64,000 nt of DNA from assembly GCA_023055425.1 (NCBI GenBank), contig JALGPY010000002.1, positions 134,064,427 through 134,128,426 of the forward strand. The letters are read 5' to 3'. Source of the stretch: Linanthus parryae. Lineage: Eukaryota > Streptophyta > Magnoliopsida > Ericales > Polemoniaceae. Positions 21,799-33,579 of the stretch are shown here, piece by piece. A program made the translations under genes and the position numbers. The notes beneath the pieces were generated by a model, which saw only the letters and a program-made list of their open reading frames with translations, made no database searches and had not been told where the DNA came from. Numbering within the stretch: the first letter of the stretch is position 1; each line of letters begins with the position of its first letter.

Positions 21799-23630
21799 AT
21801 GGTGGTTTCTCAAAGGGAAGAGCTTCTAACAGACCTCCATTGTTCTGTGGAGACAAATTTGTGCACTAGAAAGCCTTGATTAAAATGTTCATCATTGATC
21901 AGGACACTAAGCTGTGGACAATCATTTAGAATGGACCACACACTTTTTATACAGAAAAGGGTGGGATTAGTACTCCCAAACCTGAAAAATCACTTTCCAC
22001 TTATGAATTTGAACAATTGTTAAAAAATTACATAGCTCTGAATGTTTTATATTGTGCTTTGAATGTAGATGAGTTCAACAGAATATCCACTTGCAAAACT
22101 GCTAAGGAAATATGAGACAAACGGGTCATAACCTTTGAAAGAACCAGTCAAGCAAAGCAGACTGAGATCAATTTATTCCTTAGAAAGTATGAGCTATTCA
22201 AGATGAATGGAGATGAGTACAAATATATGTTCAAAAGATTCACTGACATTGTGAACAATTTGGAATCATTGGGGAAATCATTCTCAAACGAAGAAAATGT
22301 CAGAAAAATCTTGAGAAGTCATCCTAAAGCTAAATGGGAATTAAATACTACTGTCGTTGAAGAAGCTCAAGCTTGATGATCTACAAGGAAAGTTTCTCAC
22401 ACATGAAATCTTCATGAATGAAGGTGATGGAGAACTACCAGAGAGTGCCAAGAATCTGGAACTCAAGGCCAAAGAAAGTGAACAACTTCAAATTCTTGAA
22501 AAAGAATAAGAGGTTGATGAAGATTCCTTTGCTCTCTTTCCAAAGCCTTGACCAGGATCCTCAAGATGAAGAAGAATTTTGGACAAAAGGATTTCAACTG
22601 AGACAAGTTTAGATCCTCGAGCAGCAAGGACTACAAGGGTAAATCTTCTTCTCATAAATCCAAAGTTATGAATTTCATTGTATGTGGTGATGCAGGAAAC
22701 TTGATCAGAGACTGTCCACACAAGAAAGGCAAAATCATTCAGAAAAAAGATCATGACATAAAGAAGAAAGCTATGGTAGCTTCTTGGAGTGATTCAGATT
22801 CATCGAGTGATTCAGAATCTGAAGAAGAACAAGCCAACCTGTGTCTCATGGCCAAGCATGATGAAAGTTCAGAAAAGAACATTGAGGTAATGGTGAACAG
22901 TTTGATTTCAAAAATAGCTTATGCACTTAATGAATTTCTTAGAACAATGATTTTAAATGAAGAATACTACTCGAAGAAAATCAGAACTTAGAAAGAAAAA
23001 GTTCATGAGCAAGCAAAAGAAAACTTGCAACTAGTTTGCCTCAACAAGAATTTTAAAAAATTTCAGGTAAACACTGACAGAGATTTGAAAGCCTTGGAAA
23101 CCAATTTCAAGGCCTTGAAAAACTCAAGTCAAAGAAGTTGTCACTGAAAACTCAATTTTAAGTGATAACTTGGGTGCTCTAAAACATCAACATGATGAAT
23201 TAGAGGAATAAAAAAACCTTATAACTGAGAAACTTCAAGACTCTAACGAATTTTTGACAAAGCGTGCTGGCTAAGAACACAATATCAACCTGATCCTTGG
23301 AGGAAGCCTACAGTGAATTCACAAAACTGGTATTGAATACAATCCAAACTTTCCTAGAAGAAACAATACCAGATTTGTGAAGGCTAGCAGTAGATCTTCA
23401 CCAAAGTGTCATTATTGTTGCAAAATTGCTCATGTTAAAATGACTTCCTCTTCAGAAGAAGAGACTCTCACATAATGAGGAACACTTTTCCATTCCAAAT
23501 TAAGGGACAAGTGAGACAGATTTGGGTTCCTAAAGGGAATTAGACTACCTAACATTGTTGACCCTGAATATGAATCTAAATTCCACACTTGGTCTAACAG
23601 CTTGGTAAGGCAGTGAATGGTTGACCCTTT
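21799..23630 (+). pseudogene. gag: SIRE-type Gag relic
   Basis: A decayed copy of the Gag seen at 54.97-56.8 kb. Recognisable blocks: the ELFKMNGDE-type segment near 22,190, LTHEI near 22,400, a degenerate zinc knuckle (CGDAGNLIRDCPHKKGK, about 22,680-22,740), the acidic SWSDSDSSSDSESEEEQANL segment (22,780-22,840), a coiled-coil stretch, and the RQIWVPK-like end near 23,520. Stops and frameshifts are frequent, and about 20 codons are missing near 22,370. It breaks off at about 23,630, where minus-strand Copia integrase resumes. Confidence 0.85.
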
Positions 23631-23634
23631 TACT

Positions 23635-24615
23635 CACCACCATTATCAGTCTTGATGCACTTCAATGGCTTTCCTATTTCCTTATAAACACTAGCATGGA
23701 AATCCTTATACACAACAACCACTTGGTCCTTATTCCGAAGAGTGCATTCCCACACTTCCCTTCAAGGATCAAAATGTACCAGTTCTAGAAGCATCAAAAT
23801 GTACCAGTTCTTCTTCATGCGTCAACAAACATCAAAATGTACCAGTTCTAGAATCTCAGACTTTGTAGTACCATAAGAATGCTGAAAACTCAATTTGTGT
23901 TGCTTTCAAGCCAAAAAATGAGTAAAATGTTTCAAAGGATTATCATTCATGTCAGGGAGGTTGTCTCGCTTGGTTAAGACATCCACTCCTTTCTGACTCA
24001 TCTGATCCAGCCTCTTGTGCGACAACTTTATAGATGAATCATCAATCGCAGTTAACACTGGAATTGTAAGCATTGCACGCATCACATATAGTGAACACTC
24101 TTTCATTCCTCTACGCAACCAAAGAGTACTCGATAAGTCTATATTTCCCATCACCAAGTTCAATTTCTATACCTATCTTCATCAAGCTACCCTGCAGAAA
24201 TCAAATTCATCTGAGTATCATGAAGATGTCTGACATACCTCAGAATAAGCTTCCTTCATGTGTTAGTCTTCAAGAAAACATCACCCGTGCCAATGATCTT
24301 GGATACACCATGATTCCCCATCTTGACCACACCATAGCACCTGGTCGGTAAGAAAAGAATAACTCCCTCCTGAAAGTAACATAAATAGAAGCACCACTGT
24401 CAATAACCTAGATACTGCTCTGACTAGAATAATCACAACATTCTTTTGACAAATAATGAGAGCATCCTCGTTAGTCCCTGTAGAAACTGTATCTTTCTTT
24501 TATTTCTTATTGTCCGACCCTTTCCGTTCCTTATTTTTCAGCTTCCTGCACTCTTTCTTGATATGTCCCATACCTCCACAATGGTAGCATTTCACACTTT
24601 TATTCCAAGCTCTTC
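23635..24615 (-). pseudogene. pol: Copia integrase, protease region and Gag zinc-knuckle relic
   Basis: The minus strand reads, from the right: a CCHC zinc knuckle CYHCGGMGHIKKEC (about 24,590-24,550), a decayed protease region, GAG-pre-integrase (RLDQMSQKGVDVL, with the usual H-x-R-L-G-H altered, about 24,010-23,950), and integrase core (VYKDFHAS, then KCIKTDNGG, about 23,700-23,640). Stops break the frame throughout. The relic ends at the ACTGG duplication of the Tat element and continues on its far side at 40,195. A small direct repeat sits inside it at about 23,770-23,850. Confidence 0.8.
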
Positions 24616-24620
24616 ACTGG

Positions 24621-25245
24621 TGTGCACAAGAGATTCCGGCAGGGAGACCTCCGTGTACACCGTACGTAGTGGATCAGGGATCGCACAGGAAGAATAGGGG
24701 TGTGTGTAGGGAGAGAGTAAGTCAATAGCAATGTCTGAGAGAGAGACAGAGGTTTGGCAGAGCTTCCGCGTATGGCAGTGTTGTTCTCTTTGTATGGAAA
24801 GAGTAACGATATATATATACTGGAGAACGTGGCCGTTGTAGTGTAGTTAATGCGCCCATTAATGGCGGCTTAATTAGCTTAACCGTAACGGCACGTTCGT
24901 CCGAGTATATAGGAACCGTTAGAGCACGTGGTGCGCGAGTACCGGAACCGTTACGAGGTTGACCGGGTTTGACCGGATTGACCGGGTCTAGGGAGCTCGT
25001 GCCATAGATCTCTCAAAACAGTTACTAAAGGTCGCGCGCGGGCTTGGCTCGCACGCGACAGGGCTTACCCTAGCCTCCAAACCACAAATCCCTACAAGTC
25101 CCGTGCAGTGGTATGCGAGGGCTCTGTCTCGCAGCCCCCACATGGATCAGCTCGGCTGGTGATCCTGTGTGTGTGGAGCACAATATGGTGTGCTGGATGA
25201 TCGCCACGTGGCTAAGATTAGCCATGTCAGAAAGCAGTATCTACA
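24621..25245 (-). repeat. 3' LTR of the Tat element
   Basis: 625 bp; reads identical to 39565-40189. On the plus strand it starts TGTGCACAAG and ends GTATCTACA. The TATA-like run TATATATATA (24,809-24,818) would serve minus-strand transcription in the 5' copy. Confidence 0.96.
24925..25210 (-). promoter_or_regulatory. W-box cluster and G-boxes in the Tat U3
   Basis: Three TTGACC W-box cores at 24,959, 24,969 and 24,978, and two CACGTG G-boxes (24,925-24,930; 25,205-25,210, the latter within CCACGTGGC). All lie upstream of the TATA run in element orientation. The working 5' LTR has the same set 14,944 bp further right. W-boxes bind WRKY factors and G-boxes bind bZIP/bHLH factors; stress or hormone induction is an inference. 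Confidence 0.5.
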
Positions 25246-25260
25246 TTAGCCCCCTTTCTG
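25246..25260 (-). other. Polypurine tract of the Tat element
   Basis: The minus strand reads AGAAAGGGGGCTAA immediately before the 3' LTR. It is the expected plus-strand primer and fixes the element's orientation. Confidence 0.85.
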
Positions 25261-25932
25261 CGCGTGAAGGCTTGTAGCTGTATAGGCTTCCATGCGCGGA
25301 AACCAACATGCGCGTCGTCGTCACGCACCAATTCAAATACGGGTAAGTTCAGCCCCCGTGCGTGTCATTATGACCTAAAACCCCTAGAGTCGTGCCGTCT
25401 GACCTTTAGGGTTTTAGGCGTGACGTCAGCCCGTCCTGTGATTGCGCGACACGACGGTGACGGTTGCGATTCGACTACTGAAGGGACGCAACCCCTCATT
25501 CTTTTGGATAAATACCTTGTATCCCATTATTGCAGAGCATCACTTCTTTCTCTTAAAGTGAATGGTACCCGGAGATCTTCGAGAGCAGATCCAGATAATC
25601 AATCATCAGTTCAAGACTGCAAATCGTATTCTTCAATTGTGCATCTCCAAGCAGGCTTCGAGGAAACAAGGTTGGCCTCGTTTACTCTTGATTTAAACTA
25701 CCAGTGTTTGCCTTGAATCGCATTGAATCTGTAAACCCATGAAGTGTGTGAAGAGGCTTTGATCTCTAAACCTGCTTCGTTCTTAATCTTTCAACAATAT
25801 TGGCTCTTGCAACTCCCCAATTTCTGAAATCGGCACTGGAACTGTTTGCTTCCTGTTGCATAAATCTCGAATTCCAAAATTCAAACTGACTGGTGTGGTA
25901 TTTCTCCCCCCTTTTTTTGCCCTTTCGCAGGA
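25261..25932 (+). promoter_or_regulatory. Upstream region of the antisense PMD gene
   Basis: Non-coding sequence between the 3' LTR and the PMD start codon. A TATA-like GGATAAATAC lies near 25,505. A pyrimidine-rich tract ending CTTTCGCAG at 25,930 is an excellent splice acceptor two bases before the ATG, and GGGTAAGT at 25,343 is a possible donor. A 5'-UTR intron is therefore likely, but the transcription start is unknown. Confidence 0.45.
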
Positions 25933-28900
25933 ATGGCCAAAACAAGAGTAACCAGACCTGTCAAGGAAGATGAAGAGATGCCGGAGCTTCCGCGGTCTCT
26001 GTGGCGAAAAGCCCCCTTTCTGGGTGGGAAAGATTTTTACCACGCGAGGGTGAAGGCGAAGAGGATGCCTGATCCTGTTCCCGTTGAGCAGTTGTTAACC
26101 CTGACTCGCCCAGTTAACTCAGCCTTGCTCGAGTTAGTTGGCTCCGAGGATGTGGTTCGATTGGGAATCGAGAACGGGCACTTCCCATATACTGCGATTT
26201 CTACTCAGGCGTTTGTCCAGAAGTTGGACTATATGGATGAGTGGACTGACCACGTGTTGGGTAATTACGCCGAAACTCTTGATGAAGCCGGCATTTTCTT
26301 CGCTGTTCGTGCTATGAAGGGCGCTGCCGTGAAGTTGGATCAGTCCATGCTTCTAGACCTTCTGTCCCGCTATTCGCCTGCGACTCACACGTTTCACTTT
26401 GCTGAGTTCGAGGCTGCCCCCACGCTCGAGGACGTTCAAATGCTGTATGAGCTTTCCCCCATGGGTGAGGTGGACCCCTTGAGTCACTTAAGGACATCTG
26501 CGGAATTAACCTTGTACGCGCAGATGGAGGAGTGCTTAGCAGAGGTGAAGAAAATCTCCACTCGGTGGACCAGTACAAAACCTCTTCCGAACTGGCAGCT
26601 AGTTGATACGTCTGCGAAGAATACCTGGAACAAGTGGTTGCAGTACTTCTTCCGAGACTATGCGAGCAGCAGCATCACTAAGAAGCTTTTGAGCGCGAAC
26701 CCGGAGGCCGAGAGTTACATAGAGGGCAAGGGTTATCACCTGACCCTTTGTGCTTTTCTTTGTGCTTGGCTGTCGAGATTTCTGATTGATGGTCACCCCC
26801 ATGACGGGGTCTTCTACCATGTGCTGCCACTTGCGGTGAGGCTCGCTCTCGGCCAGAGAGTCGCACTTGGACCCTTGGTCTTGGGCACGCTATATTACAG
26901 GCTGGATCAGCTGGTTCTGGCGATGAAGGAATCGCGCGGCCGTCTCGATGTTCTGACCTTTGTCAATATCAGCTTTTTGACAATGTGGGTTTTTGAGCGC
27001 TGGCCGTCTTATGCTCCAACTCCCCTCTCACTTGAGAAGTGGTGTCCCCCAGGCGAGACGAAGGCGCTCAACAGCGGAAGGGCTGCGAGATGGTTTGGGG
27101 CAAGCAACACCAAGTGCACTTGGAGCTTGATATGCGACAAGCGAAGGGAGTTCACTGCCAGGCCTTACGCCACACGTGTTGAGAATGTGCGGTGGTTTCC
27201 GAAGCTATACCCCTCCGAAGGCATGGTCTTGTCAGAAGACCTTCTCTTTGAAAAGGGATCGCATTTCCACGAGCGCTATCGTGAGTTCTTTTGCTGGTGT
27301 CTGCGAGGTTCTCTTCCTGCACTTGCAGAGCATATTCGTGAGCTCGCGCCACGATATGAAAGGCTTACAGTGGATGTTGACCCCACTCGGGTCTCTCCTC
27401 AGTTTGGTTTCGATGCGGTGGCCCCATCAATCTGGCCCCAGTCTATCGTTAGAGGGTGCTACAGGCGCTTGCTGGCAAAAGAGTGCAAGACGGTCCTCAT
27501 GAGCAATCTTCCCTTCGAGCAGCCTGCGGGGACTCGCAATGGTGGTTATTCCCAGAACTGGATCGTATACTGGCTTGCCCAGCAAACGAGGAGGGAGACC
27601 GAGGCGGCGGCACAGCCAGGAAGGGCCCCCTTGATCAAGAGAAACTCTTTTCCGTTTCGTCCCAATTGCAGTTTGAGCGAGTCTGAGTACGGTTGCTACT
27701 CGTTGTTGGACCGCGAGAATCATTTGTGCCCCGATTTCATTCTGAAGGAACAAGTCGATGCCATCAGGAAAGGTGACACGCAGGTCGTCAAATATAGCAA
27801 GGCGTTTGCTGAGGTAAGCAATTTCCTCGCGTGCTTTAAGCTTTTTGATTTCCTTGTACTGATGCTTTCATTCTGTATTATTCAGTGCCATGTGCGGAGG
27901 TTCGCAGCTGGTGATCGCTCCAAAGCGCTGGTAGACACTATTGTTGCCACCAGAAGGAAGGGGGAGGCGTACCGGTTAGCATGGAGGATGGATGCCGAGG
28001 TTGAAACGAAGGTTCGCGCAGCCATGAATACTTTTGCTGACTCGCTGATAGACAACCCTCCGGCTCCGTCTCCTCCTAGAGATGACCCGTCCCCTCCAGC
28101 GACTGCGGCGCCGAGAGTGAAAAGACCTAGGCAAAAGGGAATTACGATTTCTTCCCCTAGGAGTGCTCCAGTCTCGCCCCCAGCGAGGTCCCATTCTGTC
28201 AAGGACAAGGGCAAGGGTCGTATGCCCAGCAAAGTGCGAAAAGATCTCGCAGTCGAGACCTTCGTTCCATTCAACCAAGAGGAAGAGGAAGAGAGGCAGG
28301 AGCCCCAGGCAAGTAATGGAGAAGAAGAAGGAACAGTTGTAATGCGCGAGGAAGAGTCAGGAGGTACCTCCGTCGCATCCCTTTGTCCCTTATCACAACT
28401 TCCATACAGTTCTTTTCTTTGAACCAAAAATGTATTCGCAGATGATGATGAAGCCGTTGGTGGCCTTGTGACCAAGAGGCAAAAGAGAGATGCCCATTCT
28501 GGCATTTCAGATGATCCTATAAGCGAGGATGTTCTTGCTGAGTCCCGGAGGACAGCCGCGGAGGCTGCTGAAAGAAGAAGGCAGCGAGAGGAAGAGGAAC
28601 TCGAGCGTGTGAAGCAGCGGAGCCTCGAAGAGCAGCATGTCGACGACTTAGTGCGTCCAGTTGGCGAGGAAGACGAGCTTCCCGAAGAAGTGGCTCCTCA
28701 TGTGGAGGAGGAAGATGAGGTTCCCGGAGGGGATGCAGCAGAGCTAGAGCAAGTCCAAGCGGACTTCGCAGAGATCGCGGGTGGCGATAAAGGTGAGATC
28801 TTCAATCTCGCAGTTACTTATAGAGATGTAATTGTGGGTGCGTTAAAGCACGGTGTGTCAAAGCCTGTTATTCGCCGTTGGTTGGTAGGCAAGTGCGGAG

Positions 28901-30219
28901 AACCCTCAGGTAATCATTTTGAGTGATATGCATGTACTAAGCTGTAACTATTTGAGACAAAGCCATGACTGGTTTAACCGCATCCCAGGTCACGCCTCTC
29001 TTAAAGACTTGCTTAGTAAGGATACACTGATAGGGCACGGTTCCACGTCCCTAGTGTATGATGAGGATACCTCAATCCCACCTTCGCGTGGAGGTGCTTA
29101 TTCTTAGCTTTAGCAAAGATAACGAAATAACTTATAACACAAGTTACCTCATATTATCGCATTTTGACATCGCAGGTCATGCTGAGGAACCTGAGCAGGA
29201 GCAGAGAAGCCAGACTTCTGCGTCCCATGTTCCAATTTCGAGCTCCCATACTGAGAAGCCCGTCGCAGCTACTGGACACGCAAGTGAGCATCTCGAGGAT
29301 GTCATTGAACTCTCCGATGATGTCGAAGCTGATGCTGTGCCGATGGACGAAGGTGTCCGTACCGGTGGTGGGGAAGAAAGGACAAGTGATGCTAATGTTT
29401 TCGCACCTGAGAATGTCCTTCGCCCAACGACTTCGGCTGTTCCTGTGCCTCCGGCAATGACTGAGCCGGAAGCACCTATTCCTGCGTGGAGCATTTGGGG
29501 CTCGCAGGTTGGGAACGTAGTCGCAGCTGGTGCGGCCTACACTCTTCCTCCTGACTATGAGAGGTTGGAGCTCGCAGCTGATAGGAGAGCCATGGAGCGA
29601 GGGCAGTCTTCGAACAACCCGGTGGCTCGCATTCCCTCTATTCACCAAATTCTGGAAGGCACCGGTAAGTAGAGATTTACCATTCGCACGTCGTATTATT
29701 TGCTTGCGAGTTCTGACATTACAACTCGTTTTTGATGCCTCAGGTTTGAAGCAAACCGATGTAGACTGGGTGGTTCGAATGCGCCTCAGATACCCCCGCT
29801 CGTTCGTGAGGTGTCTGGAGATCGTTCCTTTTGACAGGAGGCTATTCCTTACTGAAGCCATTTGGATACTGGAACAGCTATGTGCGGCTACACCTGCGAC
29901 CATTTCGGCCCAGAGTGCTGAATTGCTGTGTGGCATGTGCCAAAATCTCGTGCTCAAAGTCCAAGGCAGACTTGGTTTGAAATTCCTCAAGGACAGAGTT
30001 ACACTGATTCGCGCAGCTGTAACCTTGAATCTTGGGCACCAGAATCTCGCAGCTGAGATGCAGAAGGTGGAGCAGCAAAAGCAAAAGGTTGATGAAGCTT
30101 TGAAGCTGTATGACGAAATGAACGCCAAGTGCGAGCAGCTAAAGCAAGAAGTGCAACAAGTGGAGAGGCTGATCGAGCAGTTCGAGCCCCAGGACTCCTT
30201 AGTCAAAAATTTGTTTTGA
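25933..30219 (+). CDS. Antisense plant-mobile-domain (PMD) protein, five exons
   Basis: Exons inferred from splice signals and frame: 25933-27813, 27886-28363, 28442-28909, 29176-29664, 29744-30219. Introns are 72, 78, 266 and 79 nt, all GT...AG, and every junction keeps the frame, giving 1,263 residues. Exon 1 (627 residues) carries a PMD/aminotransferase-like domain: LLSRYSPATHTFHF, then TLEDVQMLYEL near residue 170, then LGTLYYRLDQLV and FLTMWVFERW near 330-360. Exon 2 is proline-rich and basic with RVKRPRQK, a possible nuclear signal. Exons 3 and 5 hold coiled-coil segments (AAERRRQREEEEL; EQQKQKVDEALKLYDEM). Host PMD proteins MAIN and MAIL1 are nuclear and affect gene expression and transposon silencing; a like role here is inference. 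It lies opposite to gag-pol, in the 3' part of the Tat element. Confidence 0.8.
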
Positions 30220-31439
30220 CTTTTCGTGTTTTTGAAAAGAAAGGAAAATGGCTGAGACATTAATGTAATGTTTTGAAACATTAATGTAATGTTGCTAGGG
30301 TTTCTCCTCCCTCTTTTTTGACAACAAACAATGAGTTTGCCCGTTTTGCCCTTTTCGGGATTTGATTGGACATTCTCTGTGCATATCCAATTATGACATC
30401 AGCAATTGATTCTTTGCTTGATTTTCGCGCTAATTTCTCGGCAGATAAGCACGCTTCCGTTGGGAAGTCCATCCGAATCATGACTATCCGTCATTTATTA
30501 GGGTACGCAACTGAATCGTCGTAGCCTTTAGTAGGGTAATTGATTGTTACCGCTTTTCAAGGCGTAAGTGATTGAACTTACCCTCTTTTTGAATTTTGCT
30601 GACTCATCTTTAGCAACCGAAGAGTCTCCACAGGGCCTATATAAACCCCGTCTCTGCCATTTGGGTTCTTCATCCCAAACATGTGCTTTGCCGTGAGTCC
30701 TTATGACTGCTGGCTTCAACGCTTGTTTTTCGTTGATTCATGGCAACTTCAGGCTTTGAATCCTGAGTTTGCGCTTTGTGCCATAGAAATAGTTTCCAAG
30801 ATCCACTTTATGAGGCCTATTGCTGTTTATAACCATCATAGAGAGGATGCAGATAATACCTCATGTGCGTTCGAAGAATTTTCTTCGTGTATTATGTGTG
30901 CAGGTCATGTTTCCGGCCGCCTCGTGGCGAGGTGCAGCGCCGTAGTGACCGTACTACCGTCTCGTAATGAACGGCGGAATTCTCCTCCAGCATCTCCGGA
31001 GGAGAGTTTCTTGCCTCTTCGCTCTTGAACTCAGGAGGCTCGCCAACGCCCTTGTCTATCATGACAAGGAGCCCAGTACCAGAGGAATGACGGCTTCCCC
31101 TGTTATGCACAACGGCACATGCCGGAACAGGTGGTTCCTCTGGTACATATCTTGATCGGACAGGGGTTTCGTCAGACCCCAAGATCTTTGGACGTGGATT
31201 TGTCCGGCTCTTGCCGCTAAGGATGTAGCGAATGGTGAGTTAATCTCTTCGCAGATGCATCCTACTTGCTACGGATCTTCGACCGCGGGTCTGCGTACTG
31301 TGCTGCCGGTGTCAGGACCGGTGGATTCTCTCTTTTCTTAGTCGAGAGTTCCCTTGGCGCATTTCTGGCTTATCAGCCATTTTTCGAATGTATTGTAAGC
31401 CATGTTGGCTGTGTAGTTAGATGCGAGCTTTTCGCTTGT
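30220..31439. other. Tat 3' region between the PMD gene and the minisatellite
   Basis: No domain-bearing frame. Near 30,258-30,292 the palindrome ACATTAATGT is repeated in tandem context. A strong plus-strand TATA box (CCTATATAAACCCC, about 30,636) is followed by short open frames without recognised domains. The end grades into decayed minisatellite units. Confidence 0.45.
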
Positions 31440-33350
31440 AAGCTGCTATCTAGATAGATAAATTGTAAGTCATTTGACTCGTAATGATAAATAGCTTTTG
31501 TATTATCTGTTCTTTGCAACAAAATACAATTTCGCATGCGTTTCGGCTTGTTTTGCCTTGCATGATGACATGTAATGATTTCTCATATGCGATGTCAATT
31601 CGCAGACGTTTCGCTAGATCATTTGAGATCGTAATTTCGCAGCTTTGCCATCTTGACGGATGGGCTTGTAGTTGGTCATTGTAAATCGTATGGGATCACG
31701 TTCACAACTTCGCTATCGTTTCAGATAATTTTTTCACAGATCAATTAAGATCATTGAGCAGTACGAATTGCTATCATAGAGGATAGGCTTTGTTAGAAAA
31801 CTGTTCGAGATCGTCTCACGCATAAACTGCTATCACAGCAGATAGATCTTTGGAAGATCTAATAAAATGATTCTGCACGTGCGTTGCCATCATAACAGAC
31901 GGGCTTGGGTACTTAACCAAAATTACTTTGCGTAGAAATTGCTATCGTAATAGATAGGCTTAAGAAGACCATTATAAGATCGCATCTGTAGAACCTGCTA
32001 TCTTCGATAGATAGGCTTTAGATGATCGATTGAGATCATTTTGCATTTTCGCTGCTATTGCAAAGGATAGACTTTGGATGATCTTTTAAGATCGCATTTT
32101 TGTTTGGCTGCTATCGTAAGAGATAGGCTTCAGATGATCACTTAAGATCGTATTCGTGCGGACTGCTATCGCAAAAGATAGGCTTCAACAGTCATTCAGG
32201 ATCGCATTCGCGCTTGACTGCTATTGTAAAAGATAAACTTTGCACGATCACTTAAGATCTCATTTGTATTTGATTGCTACCGTAAGAAGTAGGCTTTATA
32301 TGATCAATTGAGATCACATTCGCATTGGCTGCTATCGTGAGAGATAGGCTTTGATGATCAACTAGGATCGCATTTGTATTTGGCTGCTATCGTACGAGAT
32401 AGGCTTCAGTGATCAATTAAGATCGCATTTGTATCTGGCTGCTATCGTAAAAGATAGGCTTTAGTGATCAATTAAGATCGCATTTGTATTTGGCTGCTAT
32501 CGTAAGAGATAGGCTTTAGTGATCAATTAAGATCGCGTTTGTATTTGGCTGCTATCGTAAGAGATAGGCTTTAGTGATCAATTAAGATCGCGACTGTATT
32601 CGTTGCTATCGTAACAGATAGGCTCTGCATGATCACTTAAGATCGTATTTGCATTGATTGCTATCGTTAGAGATAGGCTTAGATGATCACTTAAGATCGC
32701 ATTTGCATTGGTTGCTATCGTGAGAGATAGGCTTAGATGATCACTTAGGATCACATTGCATTGGCTGCTATCGTTAGAGATAGGCTTAGATGATCACTTA
32801 AGATCGCATTTGCATTGGTTGCTATCGTGAGAGATAGGCTTAGATGATCACTTAGGATCGCATTGCATTTGCTGCTATCGTAGAGATAGGCTTTGATGAT
32901 CAATAAAGATCGCGTTTGCGTTTGCTGCTATCGTAGAGATAGGCTTTGATGATCAATAAAGATCGCGTTTGCGTTTGCTGCTATCGTAGAGATAGGCTTT
33001 GATGATCAGTTAAGATCGCATTTGCGTTTGCTGCTATCGTACAGATAGGCTTTGATGATCAGTTGAGATCGCGTTTGCGTTTGCTGCTATCGTAGAGATA
33101 GGCTTTGATGATCAATAAAGATCGCGTTTGTGTTTGCTGCTATCGTAGAGATAGGCTTTTGATGATCAATTAAGATCGCATTTGTGCTTGCTGCTATCGT
33201 AGAGATAGGCTTTTGATGATCAGTTAAGATCGTGTTTGCGTTTGTTGCTATCGCGGGGATAGGCTTTGATGATCAATTAAGATCGTACTTGCGTTTGTTG
33301 CTATCACGGGGATAGGCCTTGATGATCAATTAAGATCACATTTGCATGAA
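31440..33350 (-). repeat. Minisatellite of about 54-55-bp units in the Tat 3' UTR
   Basis: About 30 tandem units (clear from about 31,690; decayed traces from 31,440), period 52-58 bp and exactly 55 bp in the most regular part (32,441, 32,496, 32,551). Each unit holds CTATCGTAAGAGATAG, a small stem-loop with CTATC/GATAG arms, and GATCAATTAAGATC. Units are most alike at 32,430-32,590 and 32,880-33,240, and most diverged at the left end. Tat/Ogre elements are known to grow such 3' UTR repeats, which can seed satellites. Confidence 0.92.
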
Positions 33351-33579
33351 TTGCTATTTGCAGCGAATGAATCATTGTTAACGGAGATACTTAAATAAAA
33401 TAGAGCAATATAAGCGGCTAGAAATATGAACTTCTCATTTGGGAGAGTTCTTTTATTACATCGCTCTCATATGGGAGAGGTAGAATTACAATCCCCTCAT
33501 ATGGGAGGGGAGATTGCATTAATCGTAGCCACATGAGATATTAAGCAACGTTATCATAAAACGTATGAAATAAGAGGAG
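33351..33579 (-). other. Spacer after the Tat integrase
   Basis: Short non-coding stretch downstream of the integrase stop in element orientation. It holds three tandem-like copies of a CTC(A/T)TATGGGAG motif at about 33,436-33,510. Confidence 0.6.

Noticed and set aside
29154..30281. 375-residue minus-strand frame
   Set aside because: It is antisense to exons 4 and 5 of the PMD gene, shows no domain, and crosses the plus-strand intron without constraint.
31440..33350. CRISPR-like spacing of repeats
   Set aside because: Units are contiguous with no unique spacers, the period drifts, and the context is a plant retrotransposon 3' UTR. It is a minisatellite.
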